A stretch of DNA of 64,000 nt from Syngnathus acus. Its lineage: Eukaryota > Chordata > Actinopteri > Syngnathiformes > Syngnathidae. The notes beneath the pieces are model-generated. The model was given only the letters and a program-made list of their open reading frames with translations. It ran no database searches and was not told the DNA's origin. Shown one piece after another: positions 11,441-22,520 of this stretch. Position numbers and translations under genes: made by a program. Every line of letters starts with the position of its first letter. Position 1 is the first letter of the stretch. The stretch is from positions 7,865,553 to 7,929,552 of the forward strand of contig NC_051093.1 in the NCBI RefSeq assembly GCF_901709675.1, written 5' to 3'.

Positions 11441-11585
11441 TTCCCTCGTTAAGTGCACCTGCGTGAAAAGTTTTAGCTCCTTTCACGTTCTGCAAGCGCT
11501 AAAACTTTTCACGCAGGTGCGTTTAACGAGGGTAACTTGGAAAACATATTGAGACGCGGCCCTGAGGACTAGAGCTTGACACCTG
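11441..11585. mobile_element. Palindromic foldback element, copy 3, truncated with rearranged left arm
   Basis: The element begins at TTCCCTCGTTAAGTGCACC, a sequence that in copies 1 and 2 belongs to the right arm read in reverse. The right arm is intact up to CTTGACACCTG, but it carries the left-arm GTTTAACGAGGGTAAC version. The arms therefore appear exchanged and the outer left arm is missing. Confidence 0.6.
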
Positions 11586-12147
11586 TGACCTTTGACCATG
11601 ATATTTCCCTAATAAAGTGGCCTGTTATTAGGTACACTTGAAAATGGCGGTGTACCTAATGGAGTGTCCGTGTGACATCACAGATCAAACAGCCAATCAG
11701 AAAGTGGGAGTGAGGGCGGCTATGGCACCCGGAGTGTCCAAGTGACGTAGGTACAGCTGAAAATGGCGGTGTACCTAATGGAGTGTCCAAGTGACGTCAC
11801 AGATCCAACAGCCAATCAGGAGGTGGGGGTGAGGGCGGCTGTGGCACCTAATGGTGTCCAAGTGACGTAGGTTCACCTGAAAATGGCGGCGTACCTAATG
11901 GAGGGTCCAAGTGACGTCACAGAATGAATAAATAAATGTGTCGTCACAAGGTCCAGGAGGGACATGAGCGGTCTCAGTTGAGCACTTTCCCGAATTGCAT
12001 GTTTATTTCTTCATGCAATTGCTTGAAGGGATGCATGGAAATGCATTACACTCGTATACCTGGCAGCATTTCTCATAATGACCAGAAGATGGCGACAGTG
12101 TGCCGTCTGAAGACTATAGAATAAGTTTGTGATGACCATGAAAAATC

Positions 12148-13591
12148 TTTATTTAGAATTTATTTTTAACGGTTTCTTTTCAATAAAAAAATGACCATAA
12201 TCCTTGTAATTAAATACGTACAAATGACAAATTAGCACCTTTTATCTTAAACTCCCATTTATTTGTAGTGCAAAGGTAGAAAGGACAAAGACTAACAGAT
12301 GTTCAACTTGCTTGATCCCTGTGAAAAGTACCAGATACTATCATATATTTGACCAGTTTATACAGTCATCCCAGCAATTGGGGCAACAAACACCAAACAA
12401 AAACTTTATCAAGAACCACAAAAAATGTGCACACAAATTTAGGTCAATGAAGACTACAGCATAGGTTTCTAGGGATGAAAGACAAGACATTAATCAGCAT
12501 CTTTGACATGGGGATGGATGTACTGTATGGTCATGCTCCAATGTAGAACATAAACAGTGACAATTGAAAGTACCATTTATTGACAGATACAGTATGTGCA
12601 CTCTGGTTTCTTGTGAACAGACATACTCCAAATTAGCATTCTTGTGTATTCAGTAGTTAGAAAAACTAAAACAGGTCTTTAGTGTTGCATCATGTCGATC
12701 ATAATGTATTTGTGATGCTTAAGGAGGCCTTCAATTGCCTACATTCACATTTGTGCAGATTCTAAAGTGGTGAGTGCATTTAGGTTTGACCAACAACCAT
12801 TACCCTGCTTCAATGGAAATGGAAAGGAGAAAAAAAAAAAGTCACAGGTTGAATTAAACTCATGAGAATAATCACATTCAAATAAAGCTTATAAATGAAA
12901 ACATGCAATTCAACTAACAGCAACAGAAAAATACAACAAAGGACTCAAACGTTGATACACTGTATTCACCCCATATTTCATTTTTAACTACACAAAGGAT
13001 AGGGTGTCTTTTTGAAGGCATTCCACAAACCCACTGCTCTGGGAAAGTGCTTTGTCATGTTAGAGTTCTAAGGAGAATATTATTCAAGTGAAAACAAGAT
13101 TAAGATTCTCTGGCAGAGTCTAAGCTCATTCAAATAAAAAAAAGACAGAAAAATTCATGTGGATGTACAGTGTATAAATGGAGGTATACCAGTGTAGCTT
13201 AGCGTCTACCTACAACGGATGGTCCAAGGCCACATTTCTACTGTTCCTCAGTTCCGTGCGATATTCAGTGGGGAGCACAATTTCAGCAGATCTCTAAGAA
13301 ATCCTGACCGCTGACTAACTCTGTTAAGAGTGCCTTAAAATACATTTGAAAAAGTCTAACTAAAAAACGACACCATACTGGTGTTAAACCCCCCCAAAAT
13401 ATAAACTAAAAGTCACCTTAAAAGGTGAGACAGTTTCTTTTTTTTCCTCACACACCTAGGTCCCAGGAGGAAAGAGCAATGATGGGTCGCTCCTCTGGAA
13501 ATTATGACGGTACCATGTTCCACCACTAGGGTGTGTGTGTGCAGTAAAGCAGCAAAAGGCAACGACGAGTGCAGTCCTTTCGTTTCAAGTC
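12148..13591 (-). other. hook2 3' UTR
   Basis: About 1.4 kb of AT-rich sequence follows the hook2 stop on the minus strand with no coding signal. Minus-strand AATAAA hexamers lie at 12148-12153 and 12159-12164 and are the likely polyA sites; another is near 12255. Region 11926-12147 between these and the array is featureless. Confidence 0.5.
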
Positions 13592-16500
13592 TTATCTTGG
13601 CTGTGGCCGTGTGAAGCCTCTCCTTGCGTTGGTGGCCATCCTCTGCTGGGCCAGGAAGGACATAGCCTGGCCGGATGAGCTCAGCCTCTCGCCCGCCATT
13701 CTATGATGCAAGGCCATTCCCTGAGAGGAAGCGAAACTCTTCTATGAATGCCGTTAAAAGCACAGAGAATACTTTAGAGGACTTCTCACCATGTTGTACC
13801 AAGCGCTAATTATGAGTTTCTCCTCCTGGTCATGTCTGGATCGGCTTTTCTCATAATCACGCTGAGCACAGGAGCACATCATCGCAAGTTAGTGAAGACA
13901 TCCAAACTCGATTTGTACAGTGCAATGCTGAGAGCATAATATGAGGACTATACCTCCAGGTGATGGATTTTTCTATCTTTCTCTGTCAGCTGGTTCTTCA
14001 AGGCCTTAATGTCAGGAGTCACAGTCGCTGGCTGTTGCTTTGGATCCAAGGTCTTCACCACCTAAACACAATTGAGCACAATTATTATAAAGATCTTGAG
14101 TGAAAACTCTGTTCATAAATTATATTCACTCAGTGACTCTGGTTGCAAACCAAATTGCTCATAAATGGAAGTGATTAAACTCAATAGAAATTCAAAAAGC
14201 CCGTTACAGCCCTAGAACGAAGCAATGACAAGCAATTCACCGCGTTTCGCATTCAGTGTAGAAATTGTTCGTCAACCGGGTCGTTTGTAAATCAAGTTTC
14301 GACCGTAAAGTACGGACCGTTCTCGCCTTGTCCACGTAGCGCTTGTATCGCTCCTCCATCTGTTTCATGTCCTCATCCTTCTTCCGCAGGATCTCCTGGA
14401 GTTCATCTATCTTCTTTGCCACTGGGAGACAAGAGAATAAAAATAAAAGCAAAAGAAGGCGACGTCTACGAAGGCATCTGCAACTGAAACGGTGCAAGGA
14501 TGAAAACATTTGGGGAAAGACTCAACTGTTGCTGTCCACTTTGGGCTCCAGGTCATCCAGGTCTTCTCTTTTCTTTTGGAGATCAGTGTGAGCTTCATGG
14601 AGCTTCTCTCTGGAATCAAAAGTGGAATCCGCCTTTTGTATGAACAACAGAATCAAAACATGATTGGAGTCAAATGGGAGAACTTACAAATGTTCCTCCA
14701 GCTTCTTCTTCAACAAGGAGGACTATAGAAAGAAAACAAAGAAAATACAAACTCTAAAACTTGCGTTATTGTTAAAGGGGCGCGCACACACAAACACAGA
14801 GTCAAGTCAAAGTAAAAGCTGTTAAAGTCAAGCTGTTGAATCACAGGCCATTTGGACAGAGGGTGGGCCGTACTTACGATAGCCTGATTTTGGCACGGTT
14901 GGTCAGGGGGCAGACGGGTGGGTAGGGACAAGACAGACAGACAGCAGAGGGGGGCAGGTGTTAACGGTGAATCAGCAAACACGGCAAACATGGCATTAAT
15001 TTCAGCACACGTCAAATGCCAAAAGTGGATTTCAACAATTTCATACGGTTTATATCGTGTTATTGCTTTGTCTATGTGTGATGTCATATTAATTTATGCA
15101 GCTGTTTGCAGATTTTCACTATGTGGGACAGGGCTGAGCTCCTAAAGTGGGGCAACCTTTGGCTTTTATTATTGCAGAGTGTAATTTATCACGACAAGGT
15201 CCATTTTGAGATTTGTCCACCCACTTCTGCTGCCAAAGATGGTTCCTAGTAGAGATATTTTTCTGTGTGCGGATATCAAATGAGTGAATTGAAACAAGCA
15301 CTCACATCCTCCGTCTTGCTATCCTGCGCTTGAAGTGCTTTCTGGAGCTCCTCAACCTGAGAACGCAGCTCGGAGATCTGCTGCTGTTGCAGCCTGAAGG
15401 GACAGAACAACGGCACGATTGTTGAAGAGCCGCTCGAGAAGGACGGATGATGAAACGCAAAAGTTAAACGGGTGGGAGGAAGAGAAGTGCTGATCCTTGT
15501 GCATCTGTGTGCTGCCGGGCCATGCGGCGCCGCGCTCGACTGAGCATGCCCACTGCACTCCTCTCCTCCTGTTAGTGAAGATGCTTCCCACACCCTGGGC
15601 CTGGTGTTGCCTGGCTGCGCACGCACACACTCAGTCCACCCACATGTCCACATGGCCGCAGGCATATAAACACACACAGACAAGAGACAATCTGGCTTTC
15701 TGCTGTCTGTCCTCCAGTCCGGCCCACACAGCTCAGCTGAGCGCACAAGTGCAGGGGGTGATTTGACATTTAGGCAGATAGCACTCCTACCATCCGCCAA
15801 ACGGCCATGTTAATGTCAAAGAACGCACAATATGGCGGCACAGAGCGGGCAGAAGTTGATTTCGTCGACGGCGGGCTGTCGCCTACCGGTTTTGGGTTTC
15901 GAGAGCGTTCTTGCTGCGCTGCGCCTCCTCAAGATCAGTCTGTACCTCCACTAATTTCTGTCTGTAGGTTTCCTCTTGGACACATAGCATCTTGTTTTCA
16001 CTCTGTAAGCGCACCATGGTCTCCCTGCAAACAAGAGGTTTTTATTAGAGGTTATTAAAAAAAAGAGGCCAAGAATTGGTCATGAGAGCAAAACAAAAAA
16101 AACAAACATACGCGAGTTCAGTGGGCATGATCTCGGCAGCAAGGTTTCCAACTGTGGCCTCGTTGTCGCACAAGCCTCCTGTGGAGATATTAGGTTGCAG
16201 ATTGCGCTTTTACGAAATAAAACGACTCATGTTCATTCAAACAGCTGGCAACTCTCCAAATGCAAATTTGCTGAGCCCCAAGTTGCCATTTCTGGTAAAC
16301 CATTTCTTCCTTCTTTGTCATTCAATGGCATCAATGTTAGCTTACCTGCATCACTGAGACACTTCTGTTGCACTTGCGCACACCTCAGCTCGTCATTTGT
16401 CTCCCGAAGAGTGTCTCTCTCCGTCATCAGACGCTAAAAATTAAACATTGCTTGAGTTCGGACAACAGAGAATCTTTCTATTAATGATGTAAAAACTTTT

Positions 16501-19500
16501 TTGTGTCAACAACTCACTCCTTTCTCTTTCTGGAGTGCCTCATATTTATCATAAAGGTTCTTGTACTCAAATTGCCACTTCTCAGCTTCCATGGCCTCGG
16601 CCTGGTGCTTGGTGAGAAACTCGTGAGCCTGCAAGTCACAGGAGAGGGCATAGTGAAGAACTGTTTAATAGCACTTTGATGTCAACCTGGAAAAACTATG
16701 CTTGCCTGTTTCTTGTACGTGTCCATCTGAGCACGGAAGACGTTAGCCCTGCGGAGCTCCTCCTCCAGCTCGCAGGTGCGCTGCATGTACACGGTGTTTC
16801 GCTCCTCCAGGAGGCGCACCTGTCTGCGGAGGTCACCCAGATCTTCCAGCTTTCTCTTGTAAGTCTCCACCAAAGTTTCCAGCTGGTTCACCCGGTCGGA
16901 GGAGTGCCTGAGGGGCAGGAGGGGAAGCGGGTAAGGACAAGACATCCCTCAGGATATGTACTTGGCCGAGGTGAGATGGTTCGCGATTGGCTCCTCACTC
17001 TGCTTGACTTTGGAAAGGCTCTGACGCAAAGCGACATCAATGCATGAAATGTCTTATCAACACAGATGTCAGAGTGAGGAGGTGAATGGACGTCTGTGTG
17101 TGGGCAGTGTGGGAGTTGTTTCTGTGAGTGGAAGATGAGAATGGAGCTTTAAGCATTTGCACGGGCTCCCACATTTGATTCTGCCGTGATGCGTCATTTC
17201 AGACGTCAAAAGGACTTGTTGATTAAAAAGTTCAACAACTATCATGACTGTAATCCTTCTAAATTATTATGCAAATGATGTAGAGTCTATGCAAATGGTT
17301 CTTTCAAGCGATCAAATGCTAGACAACAAAAAAAGGAACTAAATAAGCGGTCTTACCTGAGAATATCCATCTCATCTTTGAGGCCTTGTGCTTCTTGCGC
17401 AAGACTGGTCAAATCTTCGTTCCTTTGCTGCACGTCGGCCAATTGGCGCTCCAGCATGTCCGCATGCAGACGCAGGTCATCTCGACTGTTCTCCAGTCTA
17501 ATGTGTCAAGTGACATAAGGACCCTTTTAAATTCGACGATGATGATGATGTTGTTCAAAGTATTCAAAGACCTATTCAAAGCCTATTACTGCCACTGTGA
17601 CCATCTTCAAGAGTATCTTGCTCCAACTTTTTACCTGTAGTTCTCATCTTGGAGCTGCTCCATTTGACTCTGCAGCAGCAGCAGTTTCTTGCCGGTGATG
17701 GCAGTGCCGGAGACATCCAGCGAGTCGCAGCGGTTCAGCTTCTCCTTCAAGGAACGAGTCTCCGTTTGGAGTGATAGCTTCTCCTCCTGAGCCACCGACA
17801 GCTGCCGAGAAAAACGGAGACAAACGTGGAAAAGGCGTGCAATTGGGAATAAGCATCGGAAAGGGACTCAATGTTATTGAGAATGAAGATCGAAGACGGG
17901 GCATTCTTGTGGAGAAAAGACCGCAACGGCACAAGCACATGACCGAGTCACTGAAAATAAACTCGCCACTTTTTTCGTGTGCACACATGCTATGTTCTCA
18001 ATTTACATGCTTACGCCTCAAGACTAAGTCAGCTGGTCTAAAATGTTCCCAGGCCGATGGAACTGTCTCAATGGTGAAGTTGTTAACTTCAGCCTCGGGG
18101 GTCAATGAACGGCTGCAAAGAAATGTGCAAAGAGTGCATACAATCTTCTGAGGTCAGTCAGGAGAAAAAAAATAGTTTGACTGAGGAAAAAGTATATAGT
18201 GGACAGTATATTTACAAACTGTAGCTGGGCCAAGCAGGTAGAGTTTTTTTTTTTTGGGGTTAGACAAGAGAGCAATGCAATCTTCAAAAAGAGGGAGTAG
18301 CAACTTACCTTTTGGAATCCTTGGAACCTACACTGCACTTTAAGGACAGATTGCATGCTTTAGCACAGGACCACAGACAGCGAATCAATTTCCAAACAAC
18401 AAGTGACTAATCCCTAAAGCGTGGGCTACGCAAGTAAACAAAACAGGTGGGCTGAAAGCCGTGGAAATTTGAGTTGGACAACACGTCAGTTTTAGTTTGA
18501 GGTTATGCAACACTTAATGTAACTTTGGGGGTAAAAAGGAGAAAAAAAACTCAATACAATCAGTGTATTCTCCAAGCCAAGGTTACACAATATCAAATCA
18601 AAAGAAAGTACGCTCAGGCACTCTAATCAATGAGGGCCAAAATACACCAACAAGCGCCAGCACACACACATTGAAAAACAGCGCAGCAAACCGGTTCTTG
18701 GTGTTTGCTAACATAAATTTACCTGATGTTCCAGGTCTTGACAACGCTGACGAAGGTCCTCTTTTTCACCCGCCTCCTCACTTAGAAAATAATACTTCCT
18801 GGACTGCAGACACAAAATAGCCAAGCGGTAAATTGATCATTCATAGAGGGGAGAGAAAGAGTTTAGAGTTCCACCTGGTAGTTAAAGTCTCCATAGGTCT
18901 CTGGGCTTCCTGGTTCAGATGAGGGCTCCCTTGATAAAAGCTACACAAAAACAGCTTAAGTAAAAAAAAAAAAAGTGTAAAATATTGCCTCCGTTTTTAT
19001 ACAATTGGGTTTTATCCGAATTTTTAATACACGAGGAAATGTCCAAATTGTGAACTAACAGTATGCTTTCAGCCATTTAGTTCCACCTCTGAATACAAGC
19101 GGATTGGGAATTCAAAGATGCTAACTAGCACAAAGCGCACAAGCAGCTGACTTACCTCCTGAATGGCTGTCATGACGACGTGCTGGACAGATTCCTCAAG
19201 TGTCATGATCTGCTGGATTTGCTCTGGTTTTAAGAAAAGAGAGCTTGGGGAAGGTGCAGCCAAAAAAAAACAGATTCAGTGACAAATGCTCTCTTGAAAA
19301 GAAAACGAGCACAGCTTCTTTTGCTAAAGAGAGGAAGCATCTTGCGCGACCTGATCACTTTGATGCTCTAGCGAATACTCTTAAAGGCCCGTAAAATATC
19401 ACATTTACCTTGTTTCTTTTCACAGCTGACAGCACAACCCAAGACGAGTTGCACTAGCTTGCCCAGCTCAGTGATGTCACCCATCTCACCAATGAGATTC

Positions 19501-20727
19501 ACATCAGGCAAATGCTCTTCCAACACTTGGTGGCCCAGTATCTGGTGTTTGAAATCAGAAGAGGAACCACAAAAGTTAAAATAGTGTGCTAGATCCTTTT
19601 TATTCCAGCATGACCATAGAGCAGCTTCATCACAACACTTTTGCACCAATAATGTATTTATCACCAAATAAAAAGTGTTATCAAATAAAAACATTCCTTA
19701 CATCATGGTAATATTCCAGCATGCTCTTGAGAATCTTTTTCAAATTGCTGACCTTCAGGAGAAAAACAAACACTGTTAATACAGTCATTTGAACAATTCT
19801 AAACCTGTTTAAAAGAATTTCGCATTGCCTTGAGGCGCCAGTTGTCTTCGCTCTCCTCTTTGATCCTACCCAGCCAGGTTTCATTAAACCAAGCAGGGTC
19901 TCTGTTGATGACAGGTAGGAAACAAGTGACATCACCGTTCTGGTCACTTACATAATGCAAGTATGTACAGCATAAAGTTTGGTTCATTCAATGAGGAATG
20001 CAATTGTATTGCATGTGAGCGCAACAATCACCTAAACATATTTAATTTCGGTTGCAAATATTCTTACATTATATTTAGGACATGTGCGATGGCCACTCCA
20101 CTTGTTAGATCTTGCTTGCTGTTGCATGATGGCACCTGAAATGTCTGCAACTGAGAAAAGTACCACAAAGACTTAACATTACTTTTAAAGTAATGACACA
20201 AATTTTATAAATAAAATGTTGTCAATCAGCAAATGAGAGTAAAATACACTTATTTAAATGCGTTACTTGAGCTTTATACCTTTCAATTTAATATGTGTAC
20301 ATTAGAATTCTGGTGTGGGACAAGCAGACAGGTGCATTTTGACTGAAAGGCAACTACTAAAACCACAAATCGCTACTTGGCTCATTATATGTTAACTAGG
20401 ACATGTTTCTTTGCTGATATTGGAGCTGAGTAATGTAAAGATAACGCAGAAAAGCAAACAGGTTGTTCAGAGCGCGTTAGCCGTGCATGTTAGCGTCGCT
20501 AGCTTACGAACGCTCAACTTTCACACCTGACTACGCGACGGCTAATCTATCGTCTCCATTTCGGCGATAACGTGACAGTATTATTTCTCAAAAGTTCTAC
20601 TGACTCCACAGTTTAATTTGCCACGACTGGTCTGTCACCTGATAACTATTAGCAATGCTATGCGGCTAAAGTCAAAACTTACCCATGTTAGAAGTGAATC
20701 ACACAGCTCGGCTTTGTCCAGGCTCAT
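13592..20727 (-). CDS. hook2: Hook microtubule-tethering protein 2, complete, 23 coding exons
   Basis: Exons in order: 20727-20683, 20150-20068, 19901-19805, 19752-19702, 19541-19409, 19223-19156, 18940-18875, 18803-18723, 17801-17635, 17497-17357, 16907-16706, 16628-16518, 16433-16346, 16178-16112, 16024-15887, 15393-15306, 14883-14878, 14722-14688, 14609-14527, 14421-14318, 14061-13954, 13861-13790, 13720-13592. The phases close to 2163 nt, 720 aa (human 719). Residues 1-160 form the Hook domain, which binds dynein light intermediate chain in the family (MSLDKAELCDSLLTW; DPAWFNETWL; LPDVNLIGE; LVLGCAVSCEKKQ; LEESVQHVVMTAIQE). Residues about 200-640 are coiled coil (QVRLLEERN; RETNDELRCAQ; MEERYKRYVDKAR). 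The C-terminal cargo region contains EEKLIISAWYNMGMALH. Role: dynein adaptor for endosome, centrosome and cilium transport. Alignment along the whole length favours HOOK2 over HOOK1/3, as does synteny. Unusual points: a 6-nt exon and one GC donor (exon 11). Confidence 0.94.
14878..14883 (-). other. hook2 6-nt microexon encoding Ala-Ile
   Basis: On the minus strand the context is ccaaaatcag|GCTATC|gtaagtac, with consensus acceptor and donor on both sides of six bases. Neighbouring exons end at codon boundaries (…KTED and SSLLKKKLEEHL). Inserting Ala-Ile restores the human HOOK2 spacing TED-AIS-ILLKRKLEEHL (from memory). Without it the protein would lack two residues but stay in frame. Confidence 0.75.
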
Positions 20728-20990
20728 TCTGTTTTTGTGTGTGTCCCGTTTTGTTACCCGTAAAAGCTTCGACTTTATCTTGTGAGGAGAAAACAGTTGT
20801 TGCTAACTTTGTTACTTTCGGACTCCGGACACGTTCCACGTCAGTCAGGTTGACATGGCCTTCATGTGCTCCTGCCTGCTGTCTGCGCGTATGTCTCGCC
20901 TCCAGCCGGGCTCGCGAGCTTCCGTATTTAGAGCGTTTCTATGGAAACGGATTATGTTTCGGGTCAGCTTGTCTGAAATAAATGGGCTAA
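20728..20990 (-). promoter_or_regulatory. hook2 5' leader and promoter region
   Basis: Upstream of the hook2 ATG the sequence has CG-containing motifs (ACACGTTCCACGTCAG near 20828-20843; GCCGGGCTCGCGAGC near 20904). No TATA box was seen. No divergent gene starts here on the plus strand. Confidence 0.4.
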
Positions 20991-21075
20991 ATATGACAAT
21001 AACAACAATACATATATTATCGCACATTGTACTATGGATTTTAAATAAATAACCAATTCGAATGAGTTACTATTG

Positions 21076-21148
21076 TATGAATGAATGGATGGATGTTTAT
21101 TTATAAAGCACGTTTCATACAGGTGTGTAACTCAGTGATTTACATTAG
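21076..21148. repeat. Degraded fish interspersed repeat fragment
   Basis: The wording ATGGATGTTTATTTATAAAGC then CGTTTCATACAGGTGTGTAAC matches a common teleost repeat motif (TTATAAAGCGCTTTTCATAC-like). It is short and diverged; assignment is from memory. Confidence 0.4.
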
Positions 21149-21309
21149 TTAAAAACTACACACTCCTGCTTGAATATCAGGTATTGTGGCATAAATGACA
21201 CAAAGACAAAAATTTGAATCTTTTACAATTATTAACGTGGCCTATGACATGTACAGCTCAATTTAAAAATATATTTTTAAGAGGTGGTGTGGAGATGGCA
21301 TGACAGATG

Positions 21310-21406
21310 AAGTGTTTGCGCAAGTGTGCACACCCATAATAGGTTTGGCTGTTCAGAATTAAGCAATCACAGTCAAACTCGAGTTAAATGGGAGCGTACA
21401 TTACGA
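21310..21406. mobile_element. Half copy of a fish foldback MITE
   Basis: CAAGTGTGCACACCC, GTTCAGAATTAAGCAATCAC and GTCAAACTCGAGTTAAATGGG occur in the same order as in the element at 37221-37384. Only one arm is present. Confidence 0.55.
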
Positions 21407-22377
21407 GTTCCAAAAAGCACCACTGGATGGCTCTAGTTGACCAATGGCCTTATAATAAAGCTTGCCGCACACGTGACTGCTTCGAATCTAATATGAAAAC
21501 CCAGTTTTGGCAAATCGCTCTAACGATAAATATAAGCTTTAATAAACCACAAATGTGTAGTTTTTTCCCCCAAATTATTAGGAGTTGTGTTTCATTTCCA
21601 ACAATTTGAAATGGGAAACATAACCTGTGGATATTTTCCATAATTGGTGTGTTTGCCTACTTCTAAAAAATTATGAAAGTAATCCTGAATAACACTGTAA
21701 TTACATGTAAGTTGTCATTATACAGACAAATGTCACCAAGTTCCTGTCAGAGTCTTGTGTCTCTCTCTGAGCACTAACTAACGTGCTGTCACACACGAAC
21801 ACACACTCCCACTTTCTTGGAATTGTAAATATCTCATTCTGGCCTCATGATTGCTTCCTTATTTGTCATCAAACAAAGATTAATCACAAAGAAAACGATT
21901 CCATTATTTCCGCTTTGTCCAGACGACGCTGAACTATGACCTCATCCTCTTTCAGTGTGAGATTTTCTGTCTTTTTCTTTTAATCACCAAGTCTTCTCCT
22001 TCAAGCCTGCCTTCACCAGGTTTGTCTTAATCTACTTCCTGTTTCCCTCAATTGTTTCTGAACCTAACGACTGGACATTTATATTTTTCTGGATGTGGTC
22101 AAAATGAGTGCCTCTAATTGCCTTTTACTTCATGAAAACAATCTTCATTTTCCAGTTAAAAACACTATCCGTGTGAGGTCACTTCTATATTTACTGATAC
22201 ATGGAAGCACCACGCTCGACCTTTAGGAGAAAAATGACACAAGACTTGACAGGTGGACCCAGGAAATGTGACAAGTTCATGAACTGGACTCTGCTAATAA
22301 CCTGCTACTCTTGCTCGAGGTGAACATGTGGTAGATGATTTGGACTGCTGAGGCTGACATTTCATATTGTGACAAGT

Positions 22378-22520
22378 AGGGCAGCACGGTGGGCGAAAGG
22401 TTAGATGATATCAGATAACCTTTATTAGCAGTTTTGAGCTACAGGGTTCAAATCTGCAAACTTCTAATTGTCCGTGGGTGTGAATGATAATATATCATAT
22501 ATCTGTCTTGTGATTGAAGT
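22378..22520. repeat. Degraded tRNA-like/short interspersed fish repeat
   Basis: The segment starts GGGCAGCACGGTGGGCGAAAG and ends in a TCCGTGGGTGTGAATG-type tail, as in widespread fish repeats (GGCAGCACGGTGG … TGTCCATAGGTGTGAATG). A middle block has been replaced by unrelated sequence. Confidence 0.45.

Larger units (their letters stand above)
10421..11925. repeat. Complex tandem array, eight unit starts, with CRE/CCAAT/GC-box-like motifs
   Basis: The block GTACCTAATG recurs at about 10431, 10588, 10735, 11092, 11416, 11651, 11770 and 11890, so spacing varies (157, 147, 357, 324, 235, 119, 120). A full unit reads AAAATGGCGGTGTACCTAAT, a GTGACRTCAC core, GCCAATCA, GTGAGGGCGGGTGTGGCAC, a TTTGACCATGAT spacer and AATAAAGTGGCC, then restarts. 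Consensus CREs (TGACGTCA) survive at 10453-10460, 11792-11799 and 11912-11919. The long 357-bp periods are explained by inserted palindromes. The array lies between the trir promoter and the hook2 3' end. The GTGTACCTAATAAAGTGG-like motif suggests origin from a fish DNA transposon; that origin is inference. Confidence 0.8.
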
